Shown here piece by piece: positions 22,840 through 34,278 of a stretch of DNA of 64,000 nucleotides. Both the position numbers and the translations under genes were made by a program. The notes under the pieces were generated by a model that was given only the letters and a program-made list of their open reading frames with translations, made no database searches and was not told the DNA's origin. Numbering within the stretch: position 1 is the stretch's first letter; each line of letters begins with the position of its first letter. Origin of the DNA: Ypsolopha sequella (taxonomy: Eukaryota > Arthropoda > Insecta > Lepidoptera > Ypsolophidae); NCBI GenBank assembly GCA_934047225.1, contig OW203984.1, positions 2,675,201 to 2,739,200 on the forward strand, read 5' to 3'.

Positions 22840-23341
22840 TGTAACATATAGCTAGGCAATATGTTAGGTTTAGGTAAGGCTAGGTTTTATAGGTAGGTTA
22901 AAGGACTATTTGTTCGTGTTTAGTTGGCAATCGATAGCCTTTATGGATCGAAATACGTCGCATTGACTGAATTATTTCGTGTTTTCCAAAAATAAATACA
23001 GATCGAGTATAAAAGATCTTTCAGACAAAACACGAGGAAGATTCCATGAAGATTCCTTAGAGAGTCCCATCGATGTGAGGGTGGCTCTCCATAAAGATTC
23101 CTTAGAGAGTCCTATCGGTGCGAACGTGGTTCTCCATCTATAAATATTCCTTCTAGAGTTTTTGAAGAAATACAACAAGCGAGTGCTCTACGAGATTTAG
23201 AGCTTCCCTCCCTTAATGTATACATGATAATTAGGAAGAAAATAGAAAAAAGAAAATATAAAAGAAGATAAAGTAAAAAACAAAGTGGTGTAATTCAACA
23301 AAATCCCTACGAGATCCCGACTAGGCTGTGTGCGTATCACA
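22840..23341. mobile_element. Solo-LTR-like sequence, complete copy
   Basis: The unit begins TGTAACATATAGCTAGG and ends CGTATCACA, giving the TG...CA boundaries of an LTR. GTAC flanks both sides (22836-22839 and 23342-23345). A TATAAAA motif at about 22999-23005 could be an LTR promoter. No gag or pol is next to it. Two more copies (34259-37622 and 51767-51955) start identically. All three carry GTAC on the left, so GTAC may belong to a short inverted end (GTACTGT...ACAGTAC) and not be a duplication. Confidence 0.6.
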
Positions 23342-23847
23342 GTACACATATACACATATCGCCGTGTATCGGTACAGATCGCTGCGTCTCCGGATAACGT
23401 AAAATAGGAGAAAATAATTGTTTTCACACTGGTTTATTCGTCCTATTATATCACATTGATGCGATGGACGGAAAAATATGATTTCTTCGCTTTATGGGGA
23501 CTTTCGTCTATTTTACTATGAATGAATGAATTAATGTTTATTTACGATACGATAAGCTATACTATACTTAAATTTTAAAACAGGAACTAATAAAATCAAG
23601 AGAGTAGTTCCAGAGTTATTCCAATTTTTATCCCGAGAAAGCTGATTTTGTTGATTTTGCGTAATAAATTCATATTATTATGGTTTTATAAACCCCAGAA
23701 TAAAATGTATCGTGTATTTTACAGTTCATAGTTTTATTAACAACATATATGTTGTTACAATTTTTGCTTGTACCACTCAGGGTCAACACATCTTCAGGAC
23801 GCTATTACAATAATCGTTCGGATAAATCGCCTCATTTTCTTCTAGAT

Positions 23848-24324
23848 CAGGGGTCTCCAAACTACAGTCCGCGGGCCAAGACCGACCCGCGAGCACTACC
23901 AATACGAGCCGCGGTCGCTGGCCGAACATGTCCGGTTTCTAGCCCCCTATTAGTTTATTTAAAATTCACAAAATTATAATAACTTATGATATATCAAAAC
24001 TCATAAGCGATATTAAGAGAAATGTTATCATGCGTTTTTGTCTAAAAGTGGCGTTATTATAAAGATGTTATTTATAACCCTATATCAAGGTCTGCGTACA
24101 GCACGAGCTTCGGCTAACTTCGTCTTGCCCGAAATACCAACCAAAATTGCGAACTGCAGAAAAGATAATAATATCTCAGTGACCGGCTAGTCCCAACATG
24201 AAAATTTGTACTTCAAAAATACAGTATGTTTGTATGATGAACTATCTAGGTCTTGGCCCTCGAGACTAATGGATCAGTGGAGGAATCAGTGTGGCCCTTA
24301 GGCTAAAAAGTTTGGAGACCCCTG
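23848..24324. mobile_element. hAT-like MITE with CAGGGGTCTCCAAACT ends
   Basis: The ends CAGGGGTCTCCAAACT and AGTTTGGAGACCCCTG are perfect inverted repeats. The flanking octamers TTCTAGAT and ATCTAGAT match at seven of eight positions. A longer copy lies at 46086-46745. The termini are of the CAGGGGT...ACCCCTG type common in hAT elements. No transposase frame. Confidence 0.85.
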
Positions 24325-24602
24325 ATCTAGATTACTGTTTGTTTGTGAATCTGTTTCACAATACAATTCGACACCCCACAAATATTTTACTTTAGTGGTT
24401 TCGTTTAATTTAAAATACGCGGATAAGTTTTTGAAGTGGAAACTTCTTTAGGCGCTTTGAGCGATTTTGGTAGGACAAAGTCTTATGGGTTCACTTCACC
24501 GTCACCGACATGCTATTTTGTCAGCAAAGTTTTCACTTCTGTCGGTGCAGTCCCCTTGATTACCTGTTTTTTTTTTGTTCAAAAATGTGTTGATTGCCAT
24601 TA

Positions 24603-24631
24603 TGAAAATGAAAATGAATGAAAATGAAAAT
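24603..24631. repeat. (TGAAAA)n-like simple repeat
   Basis: Four to five TGAAAA or TGAATGAAAA units. Possibly a LINE tail, but no 3' UTR is recognised upstream. Confidence 0.6.
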
Positions 24632-25060
24632 ATGTATTGATACCATCAATATGAACAAAACATTAGGCTATATAACATACACAATACAAAAAAACTTCAC
24701 AAAAGAAAACTTTGATACTTTTCGATGACATTTTGTTACTTAGCACTAATGAGATGTCTACGATAATTAAACGATAAGAATTGTCGTTTCATTCAATGTA
24801 ACCTTAATGTTTTATCAACACTCAACGAATGTGTGCGTAAATGCGTTATTTTGCTATTCTTTGAAAGTATTTCGTTCAATATTGTAACAAGGACTTTTCT
24901 GCAGGTCTTTTCTATTTTTATCCAAAGAGATACACCAGAATGTGCATAACTACGCCCCCGCCCCTTATACTGTCGCAGCGGGGTACACTCTGTGGAGGAC
25001 TTGCTCACTGAAGGAAAACAATATTGACATTAATCTGAGTTTATGTTTACTATTTATAAC

Positions 25061-25090
25061 AACTAGCCCTTGCCCGCTATTTCTTTTTTT
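25061..25090 (-). other. Possible Helitron-like 3' terminus
   Basis: On the minus strand a GCGGGCAAGGGCTAGTTG motif resembles the CTAG terminus with preceding GC-rich stem seen in lepidopteran Helitrons. The rest of the element is not identified. Confidence 0.25.
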
Positions 25091-25928
25091 AGGGTTCCGT
25101 TAGTACCTAAAAGGTACAAAAGAGACCTTTATGATGAGACTCCGTTGTCCGTCCGTCCGTATGTCACAGCCTCATAACTTTAACACCGTTAAAGACAAAG
25201 ACATGAAATTTGACACAAAAATATCATTCATTTGCCCAGATATCACAGTGTAAAAAATATATGAAAATTTGAAATTATTCAAAATATTTCCAAAACAAAG
25301 GTGAGAAAAATAAAAAATATTATCCCTAAAATAAAATATGGGTATCAAATTGTAGATATTAAAAAGTAAATTGTAAAAATATACTTTAACTATATTTAAT
25401 GGCACTGGTTTCGAGAAATCTTTAAAAAACCACAAAAATATGTATGTCCTCCCCCCTTATCTCCGAAACTGGTAGACCGAAAAATATGAAAAAAATATCG
25501 ATTATAGATCATAACTGGCCAATTACAGGAAAACTATATTGATTAAAAAAAAGTTGAGCACAAATGAGAAATATATTTAAAAAAAGTAAAATTAATAAAA
25601 AAAAGATGTTTTATAAACATAGAACATGTGTTAAATTGTAGGTATTAAAAAGCTGATTTTAAAAATATATAGTTAGGCTGTATTTAATTGCATCTAGTTA
25701 TAGAAATCCTTGAAAAACCATTAACAAATGTATGCTCCCCCCCCTCCTTATCTCCAAAACTGATGGTCTGAGAAATATGAAAAAAATCATGGTAATACGG
25801 TGTTTACGTAAAGATAACAGGAAAATTAAGCAGTTGAGAAATTCACGAAAAAAAAAGACAAAATTAAATTTATCATCCACAATACGGAATCCTAGGTACG
25901 CGAGTCTGACTCGCACTTGGCCGGTTTT
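25091..25928 (+). mobile_element. 835-bp dispersed repeat, copy 1
   Basis: It starts AGGGTTCCGTTAGTACC and ends GACTCGCACTTGGCCGGTTT. It holds two related subunits, since a block with CCTTATCTCC(G/A)AAACTG and the following GA(A)AAATATGAAAAAA occurs twice, near 25456 and 25747. The next copy in the same orientation starts at 26666. There is no sustained open frame. Confidence 0.65.
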
Positions 25929-26665
25929 TATTTTATTAACGATTGATTGTTGGCGTATGGGTATTTGAGGGATGTGCGAAGTTAATGTTGCCCAACTACG
26001 TATGAGAACAGTCACCAGTTCCATGTTAAAAAGGTCAATAAGATTAGAATCAATTTGAATTTGATAGCGACATAAAACAGGCATTTAATGATGAATTTGA
26101 ATATAATTTACACTAAAAATAAATTACAACAAGATTATAAGCAAACCATAAAGAACTAATCAAAACGAATTATTTAATTTACAACTTTTAGTATAAGACC
26201 CATTCACCACATGAAACTTTGATATCAACCCGAAATATCTCGACACTTGAGTGTCACCCATTACTTGTTGAATAAATTAAGCTTCATAACTTAAATAACT
26301 TAAATTGAAGTAATTGTTTAGTTACAGAACTTGGTTGTAAAGTTAACACCATTAGGGTCCAACAGCAAGTTTCTTAATAGGAACAGAACCCTCAACTCTA
26401 AGATTGGTTGCTGCTATGTACCTATATTATTACTCGGTGAATTCAGTTGTTTGAGTTTGTGATTTGAGAACTTTTGCTTCGTATTTTATTTTTAGGTTCC
26501 ATCAAAATGGTGAAGCCGTTATAATATTTAAGGGGACAACTACTGCTTGAAAACATTGAAAAACTGTTTAAATCAGAATTTATGTTGGTAAAAAAAAAAC
26601 AAAACTGTACATATATGATAAACTACATAATATCTGGAAAGAGATGGCTTGATTAGTAATTTTTT

Positions 26666-27498
26666 AGGGTTTCGTAGTAGTTCCGTAGGACTCCGTTATC
26701 CTTCCGCCCGTCCGTCCGTCCGTCCGTCCGTCCATCCGTATGTTACAGCCTCATAACTTTAGCATCGTTAAAGATAAAGACTTGAAATTTGGCATAAAAA
26801 TAGCATTAATTAGCCCACAAAAGATGACGTGAAAAAAATAAAAAATTGAAATTGTTCAAAATATTTCCAATACAAAAGAGAGAAACAAAAACCTAAAAAT
26901 ACAATCTGGGTATCAAATTATAGATATTAAAGAGCTGATGATAAAAATATATACTTTAACTCTATATACTGGCACTGGTTTCGAGAAATCCTTGAAAAAG
27001 TACAAAAAATCTATGTCCCCCCTCTTATCTCCGAATCTGGTGGACCAATATATATGAAAAAAAAATCGTATTGGTCATAACTGGCCAATTACAGAAAAAC
27101 TATAGCAATTTAAAAAAAGTTGAATATAATTGTGAAATATAAACATAAACGTAAAATAAATAAAAAATATATATATGTAGAAAAATCAATATACCCATAA
27201 TTTTATAGTAGGTGTTATATAAAAGAACTGGTTGTAAAATAGTTTGGCTATATTTACTTGTATCTATTTCGAGAAATCCTCGAAAAACCACAATAAATGT
27301 ATGTTATATCGATTATCTCCAAAACTGGTGGACCGAAAAATATGAAAAAATTATGGTAATATGTGCTTACGTAAAGATTACAGAAAAATATAGCGGTTGA
27401 GAAATTCATGTAAACAAAATGACAAAATTGAATTTTTCATCCACGACACGGACGGAACCCCTAGGTACGCGAGTCTGACTCGTACTTGACCGGTTTTT
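26666..27498 (+). mobile_element. 835-bp dispersed repeat, copy 2
   Basis: Same layout as 25091-25928: AGGGTTTCGTAG start, CCGTCCGTCCGTCC simple repeat near 26707, CATAACTTTAGCATCGTTAA, two TATCTCCGAA/TATCTCCAAA subunits, and the end GACTCGTACTTGACCGGTTT. The two copies are separated by 737 bp of unrelated sequence. Confidence 0.65.
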
Positions 27499-27639
27499 TT
27501 TAATGAAAAACTAATCTTGGACTGAACGAATACCAAAACAAGAACAAAATTAACACTAAGATTCGATTTAATAAATTAAACATGCAATGAAACAAATTGA
27601 AACTTAGTCAAACTGATGATAATTATAATAACAACAAAT

Positions 27640-27830
27640 GATCGGCGACTGCCAGTGCCCGTTTGACAACGACGGTGAACGCCACGTCGTCGTCCTAAGA
27701 ACGACACTCACCTTGATAATGCCGAAATTGTATCGGTGAAACGGTTGGCATATAGTCAACAACAATCACACGTGAGTGTTCAAGCCGTATGTAATAATAC
27801 TTTATTATGTCAGCTCACGCGAGTTTTAAT
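27640..27830 (-). repeat. Copy of the foldback nested in the 44.5-kb hAT element
   Basis: It is the near-identical reverse complement of about 44740-44925, including GAACACTCACGTGTGATTG and ATACAATTTCGGCATTATCAA. This copy lacks one of the two inverted arms seen at 44766-44970. Confidence 0.7.
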
Positions 27831-27839
27831 AATATTACA

Positions 27840-28540
27840 ACAAATGTGTTGAATTAATGATTGGTCACTTTATTGTACACGAAAGACATAAAAAAACTGA
27901 ATTCTGAAAACATTTTGGGTGGTGAAGAAATTATTATCACAAGAAAATTAAAAGGGGGATAGATAAAATAATTATATGAAAGTTCAGTAAATAAAGTGAA
28001 AATCAATAAAGTGTAGATGTACCTAAATCTATTCAGTACTTACGAGAAACCTATTAAGAGGTCTGAAAATTGTTCACGGGCAATTTTGTTTACATTTGCA
28101 TATATGTACTTTGAATTTAAGGATGTCCGTGCTAATCTTTACATAATGGTTTCCTTTAATTAAGATGTCGCAATTTGTGCAAACTTCCTATGATTTGACC
28201 ACCAACAAACATATTGTTTTGGGACAAATATGGAATCAAGGTAAATAGTACTTAAACAACATAAAAAAAGAGTTTGGTTATCATATGAGTAAAGAAGGTT
28301 TTATTTTATTTCAATTTTAAACAATAATAATAACCTCAATAAATGACGAATTATTACGTAACAGATGGGCGAAGTGATTGGACGGGTGCATGTAGACTTT
28401 CTCTTTTTACAAAATCTATTGCAAATTCAAACTCATGTTTTGCAAAGCAGGTTGGCGAATCTAACAAGTGCGAAAAAATTTGCTACGGCAGATTTCGAGT
28501 GATTTTACAAGGGATTTTCTGAAATGATTGATTTTTCAGA
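27840..28540. other. Unannotated stretch
   Basis: AT-rich, with no open frame or repeat matched elsewhere. Confidence 0.4.
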
Positions 28541-28548
28541 ATCGCCGC

Positions 28549-28872
28549 CCGAATTCCAAATAAGTGCTCTTCGCTGATAATGGCCCTATTTATTCATAAT
28601 TGCCTAAAATTTGAATTTGTGGAACTTATCTCATACATTAATACTCGTATATGCGAATCCTATACTATTTACCAAAATCAAACACAAAAGAGACAAGCGC
28701 TTAAAAGTATATAATGGAATTTACGCTTGTAACTTTTGTGTGTATTTGGTTTTGGTAAATGTTTTAGGTTCAAGTCATAGACTAATGTAGGAAATAAGTT
28801 TTACACATTCAAATTTCAGAAAAATATTCAGGCCATTATTATCAGCGAAGAGCGCTTATTTGGAGTTCGTGG
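28549..28872. mobile_element. Long foldback element, about 145-bp arms
   Basis: The outer arm CCAAATAAGTGCTCTTCGCTG is matched by CAGCGAAGAGCGCTTATTTGG, and the inner arm ATTTACCAAAATCAAACAC by GTGTATTTGGTTTTGGTAAAT. The pairing is imperfect with small gaps. The central loop is about 30 bases. Confidence 0.7.
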
Positions 28873-29038
28873 CAAGCCCATTTCACGCTAATCTAGACAT
28901 GTATAAGATTATTTCGTAATCTACGCATATTTTATCGGATAAATAGCCTTCAGTGGATTGATCCAATAGTCTGGCTGAAGCGTTCACCTGGTGGTCTAGA
29001 TCTTTATTGAGAATCAGAGGATCTGTGTAACACTGCAT

Positions 29039-29260
29039 TCTTTAGCGATTGCAAGTTTCGTTACAGTGCCGCTGGCTTTTGTAACTCTGCAATTATACAT
29101 GCCTCATATTTTAGTTCTTTATTGGCTCAACGAAAAACTATCGGGATATTTGTGGTATTATTGTTCTACTATTATTCTTTTGGCGATTACAAGTTTTCGT
29201 TTGAGTAGCGCAAACTTTTGTAACCCTATGCAATATAAATGTCTCATTAGGTTATTTAAC
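29039..29260. repeat. Degenerate direct duplication
   Basis: GCGATTGCAAGTTTCGTTACAG...TTTTGTAACTCTGCAATTATA near 29044 recurs as GCGATTACAAGTTTTCGTTTGAG...TTTTGTAACCCTATGCAATATAA near 29180. Period is about 137 bp. Confidence 0.5.
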
Positions 29261-29781
29261 TTAATACATCAAAAAACCGAGTATTATATATTATATATTA
29301 TATTGTTATGGGATACACGAGTATGTGATATTATTTTAAGTAGGAAGAAAGACAAATATTTTGTGAATCCTGGCCCGAAAATTTATTCACAAAATAGGTA
29401 TTTGTCTTTCTGTTTGAAATTGTATCTGCCTGAGCGATAGTAAAATAAAATATTTCTTATATGTGGTATTGTTCTTCGATTATTATTTTTAGAGTTCCGT
29501 TAAAAACAACTGTTGAGTGGTCGGACGAGCAACATTTCCTGAGGATGCCTTGTTTAGAGGTGACACACGTGTCGATAAGTTTCCTTGCTTGTTATTTATG
29601 ATTGATGATCGATTTACACGTACTACTTGCATGTGCATGTATATGCGAGAGGCCGGGCGTCAAATCGTTAACTTTTTCATTTTTGTGTATTTTTTTCTCC
29701 TGACGCGCATGGTCTGATTAAAGGTTTTGATTCATGCCATAAGCAAACTGTGTAATTTATTTCAATAGTAATTTATATTAA

Positions 29782-29960
29782 ACAGGGTGGAAAAAGACCG
29801 TGGTTGGAGAAAAAGTACCCTAAATGAATATTGATGATAGCAAATTTCAATGTAAGGAAACAATTCTTTATATTTAAAATGAGTTAAAGCACAAGCAAAG
29901 ACTTTTGTAACTCCTGCTTGAGCCGGGATTAGAACCGGTGAAATGTGAAAAAAAATACAC
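29782..29960 (+). mobile_element. Partial copy of the ACAGGGTGGAAAA foldback family
   Basis: It begins ACAGGGTGGAAAAA and continues with a GGAAACAATTCTTTAT block and a GCCGGGATTAGAACCGG stretch. These lie in the same order as in the arm of the element at 62211-63224. The opposite arm is not found. Confidence 0.5.
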
Positions 29961-30221
29961 CATGTATTTTTATGATTCCGATAGAAAGGCTCAATCATAA
30001 TGATCAATTTCTTCTTAATGACCTAAAATTCTAAGCATGTATTTAAAAATAAGACAAACATTTAAAGCATACCTAATAGTACTTAAAATTACATTTTAAA
30101 CTAAAAACGTTATTGAAGAAAACAATTCTTACGTAGATTTTGTTATTATAACGTTGGTAAGCCGATCAAAAAAAAAAACACTCACCGCGTGATGCAAGCG
30201 CCAATTGTAAGAATTCTTAAT

Positions 30222-30661
30222 TAAGATAATGCGCCCATTCACCATAAAAAAGCACTGATGACTTGATGATGACAGTGTCTTTGTAGTATGATAAAATCAG
30301 TTGAATGAACAGCATTCAATATGTATTAATGTCAGCCAATGAACAAATATTTTTATTTTATTTTATTTTATTTTGAAAAACAAACAGTCTTACAAGAAAA
30401 AACAAACAGTGAAATGATAAGAAGACTTATTATAGATAGATAGTTTTTTCAAAATTATCACACAGTATATCTTTATAAAAAATACCGAAACGTTAACAGT
30501 TAAAGATTAACAGACTATTAGCTTAACAGACTTATTAACTTAATATTAACTTATTAACTAAATATGCGAGATAAACACAGTAAAATAAACAAAAACCGGT
30601 GAAAAATAACAATTGTCTCGCTAAATCACAAAAAAACTAATCAATTCACAAATACGCACAT
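30222..30661. repeat. Dispersed repeat, long copy
   Basis: Its outer parts (GCACTGATGACTTGATGATGACAG, read at 30254-30277, and ATGCGAGATAAACACAG from about 30563) match 48480-48665. About 210 bp in the middle, starting with TTTTATTTTA repeats, is missing from the other copy. Whether this is an insertion here or a deletion there is unresolved. Confidence 0.65.
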
Positions 30662-31345
30662 AAACAACGAAAACGCCGCCATTACGTACTAAATAAATAT
30701 TCGAACTTCCGAAAATATCAAACCGAACTATACTTCTAATTAAAAATGTCTAACTCGCGATATATTTTCTTATTGCATTCTCGTTTTTAATTTTGCAATC
30801 ATATCACCGGCACTTGTCTACGCATCAGAAAAAAAAAAAATTAATAACGTTTTAATTAGAGAGAGAGAGAGAGAAAAACTTAACACGACCGGTATCAGCC
30901 TATACTTTATTACGCTTTTACCCGATAGATGCGAGCGAATTGCGATGTTGCCACTACTACGGGAGCCTGCCCAATAGTGCAACGTTGCAAGGTTAGCTAA
31001 AATGGACCGGCCTAACCTCCCAATTTTGTGCATACCTTGCTGAAAAGTAAGCCGGTGGGAATCAGCTTCTTCTTTGGAGCCTTCGGCACTGGTGCACTGT
31101 GAGACGCACGTAATTGATTATAAACGCTATAACAAACCCAACGTGGCAGCTCTCGGTCCCGGCTCCCGGCTCCCGGCGTTACGCCACAGCCTCGTAATTT
31201 CCCAGGGGCCTCACGTTACACTACAGTGTAATGCCGCCGTAATGTACAATTTGTGTAACACGCCCAATATGCCCGTCCGCAACGTTTCAACCTTTCCACT
31301 GACACGATTAAGAGTACATGTACATGTACTGGAAGTCTGGAACTT
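30662..31345. other. Stretch before the LINE, partly GC-rich
   Basis: A (GA)n run lies at 30858-30873. The part from about 30880 to 31350 is GC-richer than its surroundings and contains three tandem GGCTCCC-type units near 31165-31180. It might be unique host DNA or an older repeat. No gene is supported. Confidence 0.35.
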
Positions 31346-33505
31346 TTGATTCGGGCACATGTTTATTTGGAATCATTACATAGTATAAAATATCTTTCTC
31401 TTCGCAGTTTTAAGGGCATGAATCTGGAAGAGCTTAGGGCAGACGCCACTGCTGTCGACTGGACACCTGTCTTAGCCAGTCTCACAATCGACGAAAAGGT
31501 TATTAACTTTAATAGGATACTACTGAGCCTTTTTGACAAACATGCTCCTATTAAAAAGATCAAAGTAAGACATCTCCCAGTACCTTGGCTAACGCAGGAT
31601 ATACGTGACTTTATGGGTAAGCGTGATAAAGCTAAGCAGAAGTACAAGAAAGCCCCCTCTGAGGAAAATTTCGAATCATTTAAAAGACTGCGTAATCGCT
31701 GCACTAGAATGTGTAGGGATGCGAAGAGACGCCACATCCACCAGTCCATTGATAAATTCAACCCAGCTCAGGTCTGGAAATTTTTAAAAACGCTTGGGAT
31801 CGGAAAATCTCCTGAATCGACAACTTACAACATTGACTTCAATGCACTTAATAAGCACTTCTCCTCTACTCCTGTCACATTAGAAGACAACATTAAATAT
31901 ATCACGCTTCGTAACATAGCCGACAAGCCTAAACCCAACTGCGTTTCCTTCTCATTTGAATCTGTATCTTTGAGTGACGTGAAGAAAGCTATCCTTTCCA
32001 TTTCCTCTAAAGCTGTAGGCGATGACCAGGTCTGTTCACAAATGCTCCTCTCAATTCTCGATGAACTTGTTCCTACCATCGCTCACATCTTGAATCACTC
32101 CCTCGTAACTTGCTCTTTTCCTACGGCATGGAAACGTGCACATGTCATCCCTTTACCTAAGAAATCCAATCCTAGTTCCTTCTCAGAATATCGTCCCATT
32201 TCCATTCTACCCATCCTCTCTAAGGTACTTGAATCTCTAGTACATTTACAATTATCGTCCTTCTTATCCCGGAACAACCTACTTAATCCCTTCCAGTCCA
32301 GATTCCGTCCTGGGCACAGTACTGTTACTGCACTGCTGAAGGTCACTGATGATATACGATTTGCAATCGATAACAAACAAGTTACGGTGCTAACTTTGCT
32401 TGACTTCAGTAGTGCTTTTAACTGTGTTGATTTTGATATTCTCCTGGAGATCCTTCGCTCTCTTAACGTATCTCCTCTAGTAACAGAATGGTTTGATTCA
32501 TATTTACGGTGTCGCCAGCAGTGCATTCGTTCTGATGAAGTATCATCTGAATGGTGTGAGCTTACTGCTGGTGTTCCGCAAGGTGGCGTCCTTTCACCTC
32601 TCCTGTTTTCAATTTTTATTAACTCTATCACCGAATCATTATCTTCTCGCTACCATCTCTATGCAGACGATTTGCAGCTCTATCGCCATTTTCTTGTTGA
32701 GGATGTGGAATCTGCCATTCAGGAAATGAATGACGACCTAGATAATATACATCTCTGGGCTAAATCTCATGGTCTCCTCGTAAATCCCAGTAAGTCACAA
32801 GCAATGCTGTTAGGCAGTAAGTATTGGCTGAATATTCTCGGCAACGTTCCTTCAGTAATGTTTAACGGGTCACCAATCGCCTTTTCTGACAAAGCCAAAA
32901 ACTTAGGGGTAATACTCGACAGTAATTTGGCTTGGGTGCCACATGTTAATGAGACTAGCAGGAGAGTACATGGCGCATTTCACTCCCTAAAGCAACTCCA
33001 GAATTTTCTGCCCTTTAAAACAAAAATCCTACTTGCCCAGACCCTTCTTCTTCCCATCATTGATTATGGTGATGTTTGTCTCATCGATGCCACTGAGGTG
33101 TTATTAAATAAACTTGAACGTCTTCAGAATTTAGCTATCCGCTTCATCTATGGTCTTCGCAAATTTGATCGCGTTTCTCACTTTCGTAAGGAATTAAAGT
33201 GGTTACCTATTCGTCATCGCCGTAATGTGCGTATTTTGTCCCTTCTATTTAATATCATTAGGAATCCACTTTCTCCGCCTTATCTTCGCGAACGTTTTGA
33301 GTTCTTAATCTCTAGAGATAGACCCTTGCGTTCTGGGACTTCCTCCCTCCTTAAAACTCCTGCACATAATACTTGTGCTTATGGCAACTCTTTTAATGTT
33401 GAATCTATCAGACTGTGGAATGCTCTTCCACATAGCATTCGAGACTTGCGTACTATAATTTCCTTTAAGAAAAAGCTGAAAGAACATTACCTCTCGCTGT
33501 CTTAA
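31346..33505 (+). CDS. LINE reverse transcriptase ORF (5'-truncated CR1-group element)
   Basis: This is a 719-codon open frame. Homology to the LINE at 54423-57368 begins near residue 14-20, so the first codons are probably chance sequence upstream of the 5' truncation, and the true ORF start is lost. It keeps the linker (PWLTQDIRDFM at 80-90, then RNRC), the reverse transcriptase core with LLDFSSAFNCVD (Asp353), AGVPQGGVLSP (408-418) and LYADDLQLY (Asp441, Asp442), and the C-terminal RLWNALPHSIRDL. The AP-like endonuclease is absent, so self-mobilisation is not expected. Deviations from the sibling element include QSRFRP in place of QSGFRP, and Phe where the sibling has His after FNCVD. An uninterrupted frame suggests a fairly young insertion. 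Confidence 0.9.
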   Translation: MIRAHVYLESLHSIKYLSLRSFKGMNLEELRADATAVDWTPVLASLTIDEKVINFNRILLSLFDKHAPIKKIKVRHLPVPWLTQDIRDFMGKRDKAKQKYKKAPSEENFESFKRLRNRCTRMCRDAKRRHIHQSIDKFNPAQVWKFLKTLGIGKSPESTTYNIDFNALNKHFSSTPVTLEDNIKYITLRNIADKPKPNCVSFSFESVSLSDVKKAILSISSKAVGDDQVCSQMLLSILDELVPTIAHILNHSLVTCSFPTAWKRAHVIPLPKKSNPSSFSEYRPISILPILSKVLESLVHLQLSSFLSRNNLLNPFQSRFRPGHSTVTALLKVTDDIRFAIDNKQVTVLTLLDFSSAFNCVDFDILLEILRSLNVSPLVTEWFDSYLRCRQQCIRSDEVSSEWCELTAGVPQGGVLSPLLFSIFINSITESLSSRYHLYADDLQLYRHFLVEDVESAIQEMNDDLDNIHLWAKSHGLLVNPSKSQAMLLGSKYWLNILGNVPSVMFNGSPIAFSDKAKNLGVILDSNLAWVPHVNETSRRVHGAFHSLKQLQNFLPFKTKILLAQTLLLPIIDYGDVCLIDATEVLLNKLERLQNLAIRFIYGLRKFDRVSHFRKELKWLPIRHRRNVRILSLLFNIIRNPLSPPYLRERFEFLISRDRPLRSGTSSLLKTPAHNTCAYGNSFNVESIRLWNALPHSIRDLRTIISFKKKLKEHYLSLS

Positions 33506-33815
33506 TAGGTAAATATAATATTATATATATCAATATTTATGTATTCTATAATAATATATATATATATATATTGTATTTGTATTTTATAGTGTGTATTTAT
33601 AGTAAGTATTTGAATATATATTTATATTGTTAATTTGCATCAATCTCCTTGTGCACTTGTATGATTACTCGTTTAAATTATTATTTTTGTTTGTTTGTTA
33701 TTTCCTGTTGGTTTTGCTGGAAGAAATCTCTTCTTAGAGATAAGCACGCCAATGTGCACATTGTTTAAATGTAATATATTCCTGTTTCTGTTTATGTGTG
33801 TGTACAATAAAGAAT
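33506..33815 (+). mobile_element. 3' UTR of the plus-strand LINE
   Basis: After the stop there is a (TA)n-rich stretch and a block GGAAGAAATCTCTTCTTAGAG, then GATAAGCACGCC. The end is GTGTACAATAAAGAATAAAGA. The AATAAA signals and the end motif fit a LINE 3' terminus. A similar GTGTACAATAAAGAAT end occurs at 47736-47757. Confidence 0.7.
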
Positions 33816-33834
33816 AAAGAGTATAAAACAAAGT

Positions 33835-33960
33835 CGCTTCCCGCTGTCTGTCTGTTCCTATGTATGCTTAGACCTTTAAAACTACGCAACGGATTTTGAT
33901 GCGGTTTTTTTAAATAGATAGAATGATTCAAGAGGAAGGTTTATATGTATAATACATGCA
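33835..33960. other. Possible Helitron-related fragment
   Basis: The motif AAAACTACGCAACGGATTTTG with the following TAGATAGA resembles conserved internal sequence of lepidopteran Helitron-like repeats. No termini are visible. Confidence 0.25.
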
Positions 33961-34278
33961 TAATATAGTAGAAAAACACTGATAATTTTAGAGGTTTCTA
34001 ATGTAATGTCGTAAATAAACACATTTTTTGCGCTTACATTGCAAACGCTGGCTGAACCCTACGAGATAGATCAAACTAATGTCGTACAGTATTGTACACC
34101 TTAAAAAGATCTACAAAAAAATCCGGTATGGTATATATCTATCTCTTAGGAATAACCCACAATAACCATTTTTTATCCTTTACTTTTTACGAGAAATAAT
34201 GGCTTATTTACGAAGCAATTTTGACTAATACAGCACTAATCCTTATCCAAGTAGGTACTGTAACATATAGCTAGGCAA

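Noticed and set aside
22998..23010. TATAAAA as a host gene promoter
   Set aside because: It lies inside the LTR-like repeat and is present in its other near-complete copy.
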